This document shows positions 1 to 8,467 of a DNA stretch of 46,721 nucleotides, in pieces. The stretch covers positions 1 to 46,721 of the forward strand of contig DASRLO010000096.1 in assembly GCA_035648415.1 (NCBI GenBank). Direction: 5' to 3'. Source of the stretch: DATARH01 sp035648415 (GTDB taxonomy: Bacteria; Pseudomonadota; Alphaproteobacteria; ATCC43930; CGMCC-115725). Position numbers and translations under genes: made by a program. Every line of letters starts with the position of its first letter. Within the stretch, counting starts at the first letter, position 1. The notes beneath the pieces were generated by a model. It had not been told where the DNA came from. It saw nothing but the letters and a program-made list of their open reading frames with translations, and did not search any database.

Positions 1-47
1 CCGGGGTTCCGCTACCGCCGCGCCGCCCGGCGGTAGCGGAACCCCGG
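1..47. repeat. Perfect inverted repeat, 20-bp arms, 7-base loop
   Basis: Bases 1-20 are the exact reverse complement of 28-47, separated by CGCCGCC at 21-27. The hairpin is very GC-rich and has no T-run, so it is not a classical intrinsic terminator. It covers the last codons and stop of the small minus-strand gene at 12-134. It could be a transcript 3' end/stabiliser or a REP-like element; the window edge hides whether the arms extend further. Confidence 0.85.
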
Positions 48-134
48 CGTCACCGCGACGAGGAACATCAATGTCGCCACCGCGACGAGCGCGCCGATCA
101 GCCGCCGGTCGAGCCCGAACCCAAACACGTTCAT
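12..134 (-). CDS. Small single-pass membrane protein (40 aa), unrecognised
   Basis: An ATG at 134 opens 40 codons ending in TAG at 14-12. GAGG lies about five bases upstream and could be the ribosome site. Nearly every codon ends in G or C, as in the real genes nearby. The product starts MNVFGFGLDRRLIGALVAV, has one hydrophobic helix at about residues 12-29 and ends in a basic tail (RYRRAARR), so an N-out or tail-in inner-membrane peptide is likely. It diverges from the M20 amidohydrolase. Its last codons and stop form one arm of the perfect inverted repeat at 1-47. I do not recognise the family, and a chance ORF cannot be excluded. Confidence 0.45.
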   Translation of the reverse strand: MNVFGFGLDRRLIGALVAVATLMFLVAVTPGFRYRRAARR

Positions 135-217
135 CGCCGCCTCATCTTCTGTATCATCGGCGCCGCGGGCAAGGGCCAGGGCAGGGCCAGGGCGGGGCCA
201 GGGGAGGAGACCGGAGC

Positions 218-1561
218 ATGGCGACCAGGGACGAACTGAAGCAGGCGGTGTGCGCGGCGATCGACCGCCACGGCAACCAGATCATCGCCATCGGCGAGAC
301 CATCCTTCACCATCCCGAGACCGGCTTCAACGAGACCCGCACCGCCAGGCTCGTCGCCGAGCAGATGCAGGCCCTCGGCCTCGCGCCCGAAACCGGGCTC
401 GCGCTCACCGGCGTCAAGGGCCGCATCGCCGGCCAGCCGGGCGGCCCGCGCGTCGCCATCGTCTCCGAGCTCGACAGTCTGCGAACCTCCGACCACCCGC
501 TCGCCGACCCGCATACCGGCGCCGCCCACAGCTGCGGCCACAACGCGCAGATCGCCGGCATGCTCGGCGCCGCGATGGGCCTCGACGCGATCGGCGCCGC
601 CAGCCACCTCGCCGGCGAGGTGATCTTCTTCGCGGTCCCGGCCGAGGAGTTCATCGATGTCGAGGAGCGCCTGCGTCGCAAGGACAAGGGCGAGCTCGAA
701 TTCCTCCTCGGCAAGCCCGAGCTCCTCGCCCGCGGCCATTGGGACGACATCGACATGGCGATGATGATCCATGCCGGCTCGCACGACCAGATGGCGAAGC
801 GCTCGTTCATCGCCGATTCGTCGAATGGCGCCCTGGTCAAGCAGGTCAGGTTCCTCGGCCGCGCCAGCCACGCCGGCGGCGCGCCGCAGCTCGGCATCAA
901 CGCCCTCTCCGCCGCGATGATCGCGCTCAACGCGATCCACTGCCAGCGCGAGACCTTCCACGACGCCGACACCATCCGTATCCACCCGATCATCACCAAG
1001 GGCGGCGACGCGGTCAGCGTCGTCCCGGCCGAGGTGACGATGGAGACCTTTGTCCGCGGCGGCTCCTTGGAAGCCATCACCGACGCCAACCTCAAGGTCG
1101 ACCGCTGTCTGCGCGCCGGCGCGATGGCGATGGGCGCCGAGGTCGAGATCTCGACCATCCCCGGCTACCTGCCGCAGCGCAACGACCGCACTTTCGGCGA
1201 GATGTTCGGGGCCAACGTCGAGACCCTCTTCGGCCCCGGCCAGTTCGACATCGGCGGCCACCGCACCGGCTCGACCGACATGGGCGACATCGCCCACCTG
1301 ATGCCGGTCATCCACCCCTACGTCGCCAGCGCCCGCGGCAAGACCCACGGCGCCGACTTCCACCTCGACGAGCCCGAGCACGCCTACCTCACCCCGGCCA
1401 AGCTCCTGGCGATGACCGCGATCGACCTCCTCTACGACAACGCCGCCGCCGCCCACCAAATCATCGGCGACTTCAAGCCCGCGATGACCAAGGAAGGCTA
1501 CCTCGCCTTCGCGCGCGGGTTGTTCAAGAAGGAGCGGTACAGCGGGGTGGCATCCCTATAA
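218..1561 (+). CDS. M20 family metallo-amidohydrolase (M20D/AbgB-like)
   Basis: Likely cytoplasmic zinc or manganese amidohydrolase that cleaves an N-acyl or peptide-type amide; the substrate cannot be told. The protein is 447 aa, normal for the family. The metal-binding motif HSCGHN is at 104-109, the acidic pair of the catalytic region is in VPAEEF at about 143-148, and the lid-domain histidine lies in GRASHAGGAPQ. The last ligand is probably the His in GKTHGADFH. The start at 218 was chosen because GGGGAGGAG sits about nine bases upstream and the sequence before it is low-complexity and unlike the family. It appears monocistronic, diverging from the small membrane-protein gene. The region from 1562 to 1705 contains no gene I can see. 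Confidence 0.85.
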   Translation: MATRDELKQAVCAAIDRHGNQIIAIGETILHHPETGFNETRTARLVAEQMQALGLAPETGLALTGVKGRIAGQPGGPRVAIVSELDSLRTSDHPLADPHTGAAHSCGHNAQIAGMLGAAMGLDAIGAASHLAGEVIFFAVPAEEFIDVEERLRRKDKGELEFLLGKPELLARGHWDDIDMAMMIHAGSHDQMAKRSFIADSSNGALVKQVRFLGRASHAGGAPQLGINALSAAMIALNAIHCQRETFHDADTIRIHPIITKGGDAVSVVPAEVTMETFVRGGSLEAITDANLKVDRCLRAGAMAMGAEVEISTIPGYLPQRNDRTFGEMFGANVETLFGPGQFDIGGHRTGSTDMGDIAHLMPVIHPYVASARGKTHGADFHLDEPEHAYLTPAKLLAMTAIDLLYDNAAAAHQIIGDFKPAMTKEGYLAFARGLFKKERYSGVASL

Positions 1562-1705
1562 ACCCCTCTCCCGCATGTGAACCGCGCCATGATTCGCTCC
1601 CGCCCGCATCCTGGATTGCCACGGCAATCGGATCCTCGCTACCAAAAAACGGGCGCGAATGAGTCCCTATCCATCTTCAGGTCTGGCGAATAAAGGGGTA
1701 ATCAA

Positions 1706-1897
1706 ATGCGCTGCGTTCTATGTCGCGACACCTTGGAAGAAGGCAATGGGGACAATTGGGACGACCTTTGTCCCTCGTGCGCGGACCAAGTATCAGAGAT
1801 CATGGACGAAAACGTAGACGTTGATCGCAGCGAAGCAGAAAACGTAGACGTTGATCGCAGCGAAGCAATTGAGCAAGCTAGGCGCAGACAGAGTTAG
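1706..1897 (+). CDS. Small CxxC...CxxC protein with a duplicated 10-residue tail
   Basis: A 63-aa acidic protein beginning MRCVLCRDTLEEG. Cys pairs C3/C6 and C22/C25 form a likely zinc ribbon or knuckle; the remainder is a charged tail in which ENVDVDRSEA occurs twice in tandem because of a 30-base exact duplication. GGGG at 1695-1698 lies about seven bases before the ATG and may be the ribosome site. Function unknown. It stands at the left end of the A/T-richer block that carries the nuclease genes, so it may have arrived with them. Confidence 0.55.
   Translation: MRCVLCRDTLEEGNGDNWDDLCPSCADQVSEIMDENVDVDRSEAENVDVDRSEAIEQARRRQS
1808..1867 (+). repeat. Exact tandem duplication, 2 x 30 bp
   Basis: Bases 1808-1837 and 1838-1867 are identical. 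The unit length is a multiple of three, so the duplication is in frame and adds ten residues to the 63-aa protein. Absence of any substitution suggests a recent event or an assembly artefact. Confidence 0.9.
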
Positions 1898-2050
1898 CGT
1901 GAATGTGTCTCCGGCGGGGGATGGGCCCGACTTTTCCGGCTGTATGTGTCACGGGTTCTCGCCTATTTGCGGCATTGGTCTAAAAATTTGAGCGAGCCGT
2001 GGTCACCGATGATCGCGGCTGGCGATCAAATCTCGTCGACTTTAGGGGAG

Positions 2051-2320
2051 ATGACGTTGAACGCAGACCATACCCTTGTGCTGCCAAGGCAGAAGGCGGA
2101 GAAAGGACTGGCCTTGGTGAAGGAGGCGATTCTGGACTATCTCGGAGCCCATGCGGATGGGCTACGAAATGCCGATCTGGCCGATGATCTCGGGCTAGGG
2201 TCAGATCACAACGGTAAGCAAAAGAATTATCTTACATATTCCATCCTTGGTCTTCTACTGAAAGAGGCGAAGATTATAAAAGGAAGGCGCAGAGCAAACA
2301 TCTACTACACACGCGCGTAA
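2051..2320 (+). CDS. Small winged-helix DNA-binding protein, restriction-locus type
   Basis: The 89-residue product contains a compact winged helix-turn-helix: LALVKEAILDYLGAH, then GLRNADLADDLGLGS as the putative HTH, then LLLKEAKIIKGRR as the wing. From memory, small proteins of this shape occur beside restriction endonuclease genes, where they may regulate expression or form part of the enzyme. Start is uncertain: the frame is open from GTG 1946, but the first 35 codons look non-coding. GGGGAG directly abuts ATG 2051 and is better spaced (six bases) for TTG 2057. It precedes the GIY-YIG gene in the same direction; 2321-2499 holds no gene I can see. Confidence 0.6.
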   Translation: MTLNADHTLVLPRQKAEKGLALVKEAILDYLGAHADGLRNADLADDLGLGSDHNGKQKNYLTYSILGLLLKEAKIIKGRRRANIYYTRA

Positions 2321-2499
2321 TTGTAAGTGCTTGAGGTCAGCGCGGGTTGGGCCAGCGAAATTGGCTGCTTTGTAGTGTGAGACCTTAACCGCGGTCCGAT
2401 TTCTCGCCCAACATATACTTGAGCCGCTGTTGACGGCTTCGATGAAAAGGCCCGCATCGATCGAATTTAATCTGAGCGCCGCGTGATTGGGACTGAATT

Positions 2500-3093
2500 T
2501 TGAGCCAGCGCTACCGCAGACGAGCGCTACGTGATCTTACAGCGCAGATCGGTGTGTATGCGCTCTGCGACCTCGATAATATACCGATATATGTTGGCCA
2601 AAGCATTGACGGAATCCGCCAACGCGTTAACCGACATCTCACCTCGGCGAGATCGGATATCATTGCAAACCGCCAGATCGACGTTTGGAAGATTGCTTAT
2701 GTGAAGGCCTGGCCGGTTGAGAATCAGGCTGACATTCCGCGCCTCGAGGCCGTGTTGTTTAAGTTCTTCGACGACCAGAAGCGGCTGATGAACGGCTCAC
2801 TTCCTCTATTGTTCGCTCCCATGCCCGCGGACGTGCCAAGCCCCGCACAGACGGTGCGTGTAATGAGTGAGGAAGACATTCGAATAAGGCGAGAACCGGC
2901 GCTGCGGCTGCCCCGCCAGATTGAGCATATTGGGCGACTGGTCGATTACGTGCTCACGGTCAAGGACGCGCCACATCTAAGGCGATCATTGGCGGCTCAT
3001 TTCGAACGGCTTGATTCATATCGCGCTGATTTTCTGAAAGAGGGCATCGCCGCAGATGCCGAAATTCTCAAGGTGGAGGATTTGGAGCTTTGA
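2500..3093 (+). CDS. GIY-YIG nuclease family protein
   Basis: A 197-aa protein with an N-terminal GIY-YIG domain: GVYAL at 18-22, IYVGQS at 30-35, Arg-rich helix GIRQRVNRH at 38-46 (the catalytic Arg probably R42), and a metal-binding Glu candidate E83 in LEAVLFKFF. The arrangement is reminiscent of Eco29kI-type GIY-YIG restriction enzymes, but this is family-level memory only. The C-terminal half (about 100-197) is unrecognised and mainly helical. TTG is the first usable start after an in-frame stop at 2494; no ATG exists before the motif. The stop overlaps the vsr-like start, implying co-translation. A restriction or DNA-repair nuclease role is inferred from that pairing. Confidence 0.75.
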   Translation: MSQRYRRRALRDLTAQIGVYALCDLDNIPIYVGQSIDGIRQRVNRHLTSARSDIIANRQIDVWKIAYVKAWPVENQADIPRLEAVLFKFFDDQKRLMNGSLPLLFAPMPADVPSPAQTVRVMSEEDIRIRREPALRLPRQIEHIGRLVDYVLTVKDAPHLRRSLAAHFERLDSYRADFLKEGIAADAEILKVEDLEL

Positions 3094-3521
3094 ATGAACA
3101 GCGCAGCCGAATTATGCGCGCGGTCCGTTCTAAGGATACTGCTCCAGAAATGCTGGTCCGCCGATTGCTCCACTCAATGGGATACCGGTATCGGCTGCAT
3201 GCTCCAGATGTGCCCGGTCGACCAGACATTGTGAATAAACGACGTAGGATCGCCATTTTCGTCCATGGTTGCTTCTGGCATGGGCACGAATGCCGACGGG
3301 GGGCACGGTTACCGAAAGAGAATGCCATGTATTGGAGCGATAAGATTGCTCGCAATCGGAGGCGCGACGCTTCCGTTATAGATGCGCTCTTCCAGCGCAA
3401 ATGGCTCACTCTGGTGATCTGGGAATGCGAGATCCGTTGCGCGGATTTAGAAACGCGGCTTCGTACTTTCCTGGCTCGGGCGGCTCATGAGGAGCAAATC
3501 GACGATGGCGAACCAGAGTGA
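3090..3521 (+). CDS. vsr: Very short patch repair endonuclease (Vsr)
   Basis: Vsr nicks DNA 5' of T in T:G mismatches left by deamination of 5-methylcytosine, protecting methylated sites. At 143 aa it has the whole family core: MRAVRSKDTAPE, the catalytic Asp D46 in PGRPDIV, the zinc/active-site segment HGCFWHGHEC at 59-68, and WEC at 111-113. The start is TTG 3090, which overlaps the stop of the GIY-YIG gene and has GGTGGAGGA nine bases upstream; ATG 3114 is an alternative. Vsr normally accompanies a Dcm-like C5 methyltransferase, but none is present in this window. Confidence 0.9.
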   Translation: MNEQRSRIMRAVRSKDTAPEMLVRRLLHSMGYRYRLHAPDVPGRPDIVNKRRRIAIFVHGCFWHGHECRRGARLPKENAMYWSDKIARNRRRDASVIDALFQRKWLTLVIWECEIRCADLETRLRTFLARAAHEEQIDDGEPE

Positions 3522-3807
3522 ATCGTTCGGGCACGTCCAGCCGCAACTGAGCCTGTTCGGCGAGGGGGAAACCCGCTTGCAGCCGCCGGTTCGTTCCAAC
3601 CTGCCCGATCCGGAAAAGGTGCGCCAGCGCATGATCGCCGTGCTGGAAAAGGCGCGTTCCGCCAAAACGATGCCGTGGTCGGAGCGTGACGCTCGGATGT
3701 GGCAGACGATCTTTCCGAACATGGCGAAATGGCTGCCCGACGATGAGGCAGACCGATTGCGCTTCGAATTCGCCCAGGAAATGGAACGCTTGAAAAACGC
3801 TGCATAA
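3505..3807 (+). CDS. Unknown protein of the vsr island (100 aa)
   Basis: A charged 100-residue protein with no membrane segment; notable stretches are QLSLFGEGE, PDPEKVRQRM, MPWSERDARMWQ and FPNMAKWLPDDEAD. I recall similar short proteins next to vsr/methyltransferase genes but cannot name a function. ATG 3505 is preferred because GAGGAG lies ten bases upstream; ATG 3487 is an in-frame alternative. The gene overlaps the 3' end of vsr by 17 bases, so it is the last member of the wHTH/GIY-YIG/Vsr gene row. Base composition becomes more GC-rich here, close to the edge of the island. Confidence 0.65.
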   Translation: MANQSESFGHVQPQLSLFGEGETRLQPPVRSNLPDPEKVRQRMIAVLEKARSAKTMPWSERDARMWQTIFPNMAKWLPDDEADRLRFEFAQEMERLKNAA

Positions 3808-3981
3808 TCCGAACAGCAACCGTCTCGCCAAATCCGGCGAAATCGCCCGGCGCGGCTTCCCGGTCGAGGAGGCGTGCGGCGGGCTGCGCGAGGGCGACAG
3901 CGGATGACGGGCCGTGCCCCGGCGGAACGCCCGCGCCGGGGCGCCGTTGAAAGGGCATCGTCAATTGCTGGGGAGCGTCCC

Positions 3982-4125
3982 GTGGGAGGACAGCCCGGAA
4001 AGCCGTCGCCGCCCGGCAACCCGCCGGTGCGGCCCGATCCCGACCGGCCGCCGCCGGTCGAGGAGCCGCCGCGCCCGATCCCGCCGCCGCCGCTCGAGCC
4101 GCCTCCCGCGCCGATGCAGGCCTAG
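3982..4125 (+). CDS. Proline-rich small protein (47 aa)
   Basis: GTG 3982 is preceded at six bases by GGGGAG (3970-3975). The 47 codons end almost without exception in G or C, and the product is about half proline (PPVRPDPDRPPPVEEPP, then PIPPPPLEPPPAPMQA). It is an intrinsically disordered, probably cytoplasmic peptide; comparable Pro-rich small proteins occur in alphaproteobacteria without known function. The open frame extends upstream to 3874 with ATG 3904, but that part is arginine-rich and unlike coding sequence. It converges on the bacterioferritin-like gene with a 19-base gap. Confidence 0.5.
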   Translation: MGGQPGKPSPPGNPPVRPDPDRPPPVEEPPRPIPPPPLEPPPAPMQA

Positions 4126-4144
4126 CGCCCGGATCGAGGGCGGG

Positions 4145-4615
4145 CTACAGCGATTTCGGCCCGAGCCCGGTGGCGCCGACCTCGCCGGGCTTGCGCAGCA
4201 TCTTGTCGACTTCGCCGGCGTGCAGTTCCTCGGCGTAAATCATCTGCCGTGCGTATTCCTCGAGCATCACCGAGCGGCCCTCGGCCGCCGCCAGCAAATC
4301 CCGGTAGAGCTGCAGCGCCGCCGCCTCGTGCTCCATCGACTCGACGAGGATCTTGCCGACATCGGTCTGGTGGCTGTCGAGCAGCCGGCCGATGCCGAGC
4401 GAGGGATAGGCGCCGAGCTGGGTGATCATCTCGCCCGCCAGCTGCGCGTGGGTCTGCGATTCCGCCGCCTGCTCGCGCAGCCACGAGACGATCGGGATGC
4501 GGTTGTAGCCGTAGACGAGGAACGAATAATGGGTGTAGCGGATGACGCCGGCGAGCTCGGATTCGAGGATCCGGTTGAGCACCTCGACGACCCGGGTCTT
4601 GTCGATCTCGGACAT
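4145..4615 (-). CDS. Bacterioferritin-like ferritin-family protein
   Basis: Predicted cytoplasmic di-iron four-helix protein, for iron storage or protection of DNA from Fenton chemistry. The 156-aa product shows the ferritin ligand pattern: Glu in LESELAGVIRYTHY, a Glu/His pair in AAESQTHAQLAGE, Glu in ESMEHEAAALQLY, and Glu/His in EEYARQMIYAEELH. In the second helix the spacing is ExxxH instead of the ExxH of classical Bfr; from memory this is common in the proteobacterial subfamily with WLREQA...GEMI. ATG 4615 is chosen over GTG 4645 because CAGGAAG precedes it. The neighbouring upstream gene on this strand is the histidine kinase, about 70 bases away. Confidence 0.85.
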   Translation of the reverse strand: MSEIDKTRVVEVLNRILESELAGVIRYTHYSFLVYGYNRIPIVSWLREQAAESQTHAQLAGEMITQLGAYPSLGIGRLLDSHQTDVGKILVESMEHEAAALQLYRDLLAAAEGRSVMLEEYARQMIYAEELHAGEVDKMLRKPGEVGATGLGPKSL

Positions 4616-4685
4616 GGCTTCCTGCCGCTCGTTGTTGTCTCCCACTGGTCAACGCGGCGCGGGCAGGATGATCCGGTGGCCGGCC

Positions 4686-6602
<1,917 letters not shown>

Positions 6603-6722
6603 TGCGGGCCACTCACCCCTCGGCATTGGCTAGACCGGGGCAACTTAGGCGCGTCGTCATTAACCGTTTGCTAAAGGCGGCGCCTGTAGGCTCCCGGCTT
6701 CGATTTGCGTGGGTGCCTGGTC

Positions 6723-8237
6723 ATGCAGTCCAAAGACGCACAGAACGGATCGGAACGCCGCCGTCTGCTGGCGGTCCTGGCGGCGGACATCGTCGCCTAT
6801 ACCCGGCTGATGGAGGAGGACGAGGACGACACGTTCTATCGTCTGAAGGATCTGAATTCCTCGATCATCGGCCCCAGCGCGACGCGCAACCACGGGTCGA
6901 TCGTCAAGTGGACCGGCAACGGCTTTATCGGCATTTTCGACAGTGCGGTCGATGCGGTCCGCGCCGCGATCGAGATACAATCGGGCATCGCCGCCGCTGG
7001 CGCCGGCACCGTGCAGGATCGCCAGATGCGGCTTCGCATCGGGATCAGCGCGGGCGACGTCATCACCGTTCCCGGCAACGTGTTCGGCGACACCGTCAAT
7101 GTCGCGGTGCGCCTGCAGACGTTTGCCGCGCCGGGCAGTATCTGCATTTCGCGCGCGATCAGGGACGCCGTGCGCGGCAAGTTCACCATCGAATACGAAG
7201 ACCGCGGCGACCTCGATTTGAAGAACGTCGCAGATCCGATCGGCGCCTTCAGGGTCGTCTTCGATCCGATCGCGTGGACGATGAACGAGGGCGGGGCGGC
7301 AAAGGCGAAACGCTTCCCGCTTCCGTACGCGCTGGCGGGCGCGCTGGTCCTGGCGCTGGTCGCGACCGGCGCGGTGTGGTTCGTTCCGAGCACATCACCG
7401 ACCGAAGCCGCGACACCGCCGGTGGACGAGACCAAAGCGGTCGCGAGCGCACCCGCCGAAACGAAGGCTCCCGCTCCGGCGGCGGTGGCGAGCGCATCGG
7501 CCGCACCCAGCCCACCTGCTCCTTCTCCAGTTCCTGTTCCTGCCCCTTCTCCAGTTCCTGCTCCAGGTCCTGCTTCTGCCGCTCCCGTTTCGCTCGCCTC
7601 CTTGCCCCCTGAGCCGGCGGCGCCACCGCTCGCCGAGGGGCTGACGGCAAGCCTCGGCATGGCCTTGCCGGGGCTCGGCGACGCGGAGAGCAAGAAGGTG
7701 GTGAGCGCCTACGAGGCCGCTTCCGGTCATAAGGCGCAGGCGGCATCCGTCCAACCGCCGGGATTGTGGCGCTCTGCGAAGCGCGCGACGGCCGACGACG
7801 CCGCGAGCTCGGCGCTGGAGGATTGTCAGATCTTCTACGGCGCGCCCTGCGTCCTGATCGCGACCGACGACACGGTCTCGCCGGTTCCGCCGGGAGGGAA
7901 GTGGGCGTTGCACGACATGCCGCGCGTGCACTACAGCGGCGATTTCGATCCCGCACAGATACCGGGCATCGAGCCGGATATCCGCGGCCGGCCCGACATC
8001 GTCGGCTACCGGTCGGCGCCGGGTTCCAAGGCCGCCGCCTTTCACCCGACCGGCGGCCGTTTTTACACGGTCAACGGCGCGGCGAGCCAGCGCGCCGCCG
8101 AGGAAGCGGCGCTGCGCAACTGCAACAACGACCCGGAGCGCAAGGGCAAGGACGGCCCTTGCTTCCTCTATGCCGCGGGCAACGAGATCCTGCTGTCGCG
8201 CCGCCTGACCGAGCCAGCGGCGGCGCCTGGCAAGTAG
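6723..8237 (+). CDS. Class III adenylate/guanylate cyclase-type protein, metal Asp replaced by Asn
   Basis: A 504-aa protein with an N-terminal class III nucleotidyl cyclase domain (about 12-182), a membrane helix at about 199-220, an Ala/Pro-rich linker (about 221-320) and a probable periplasmic C-terminal region with two related Cys-pair segments (ALEDCQIFYGAPCVLIA and ALRNCNNDPERKGKDGPCFL), like DUF4189-type domains. The first metal Asp is D22 in AADIVAY and the transition-state Asn/Arg are N126/R130 in VNVAVRLQ. The second metal Asp, normally in the GDG motif, is Asn (N66 in KWTGNGF), which predicts weak or no cyclase activity. ATG 6723 is used; TTG 6705 is an upstream alternative. It is divergent from the sensor kinase, hinting at shared regulation. 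Confidence 0.85.
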   Translation: MQSKDAQNGSERRRLLAVLAADIVAYTRLMEEDEDDTFYRLKDLNSSIIGPSATRNHGSIVKWTGNGFIGIFDSAVDAVRAAIEIQSGIAAAGAGTVQDRQMRLRIGISAGDVITVPGNVFGDTVNVAVRLQTFAAPGSICISRAIRDAVRGKFTIEYEDRGDLDLKNVADPIGAFRVVFDPIAWTMNEGGAAKAKRFPLPYALAGALVLALVATGAVWFVPSTSPTEAATPPVDETKAVASAPAETKAPAPAAVASASAAPSPPAPSPVPVPAPSPVPAPGPASAAPVSLASLPPEPAAPPLAEGLTASLGMALPGLGDAESKKVVSAYEAASGHKAQAASVQPPGLWRSAKRATADDAASSALEDCQIFYGAPCVLIATDDTVSPVPPGGKWALHDMPRVHYSGDFDPAQIPGIEPDIRGRPDIVGYRSAPGSKAAAFHPTGGRFYTVNGAASQRAAEEAALRNCNNDPERKGKDGPCFLYAAGNEILLSRRLTEPAAAPGK

Positions 8238-8437
8238 CCGGCGAGGCGGCGGAGACGAATATCCGCCGGCCGTCGCCGTTTACCCCGGCGGCCGCGTCTG
8301 CATCATTTGTATGGGTTAGCTCTTATGGGCCGCAGCGGAATGCGGCCGAGGCGGGCGGGTGATGGATGCGCTGCTGAAGAGGTAAAAGCAGGTTGGTGAG
8401 CGCCATTCCGACGCGGGCCGGGACCCATTCGCCATAG

Positions 8438-8455
8438 CCCCGGCCTTCGCCGGGG
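8438..8455. repeat. Short CCCCGGC/GCCGGGG hairpin, dispersed-repeat type
   Basis: Seven-base arms 8438-8444 and 8449-8455 enclose CTTC. The sequence (CCCCGGCCTTCGCCGGGG) resembles the CCCGGCGAAAGCCGGG dispersed repeats seen again at 10902-10983 and 42707-42724. It lies in the 230-base gap between the cyclase and the convergent dioxygenase, where it may help end transcription. The rest of 8238-8467 shows no gene. Confidence 0.6.
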
Positions 8456-8467
8456 TGGAGCTGAAGT

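Noticed and set aside
1562..1705. Possible gene remnant between amidohydrolase and island
   Set aside because: Only a short palindrome ATTGCCACGGCAAT (near 1614-1627) and no codon pattern; no support.
1946..2050. N-terminal extension of the winged-helix gene from GTG 1946
   Set aside because: Residues do not look like protein and the ribosome-like site lies at 2044-2050.
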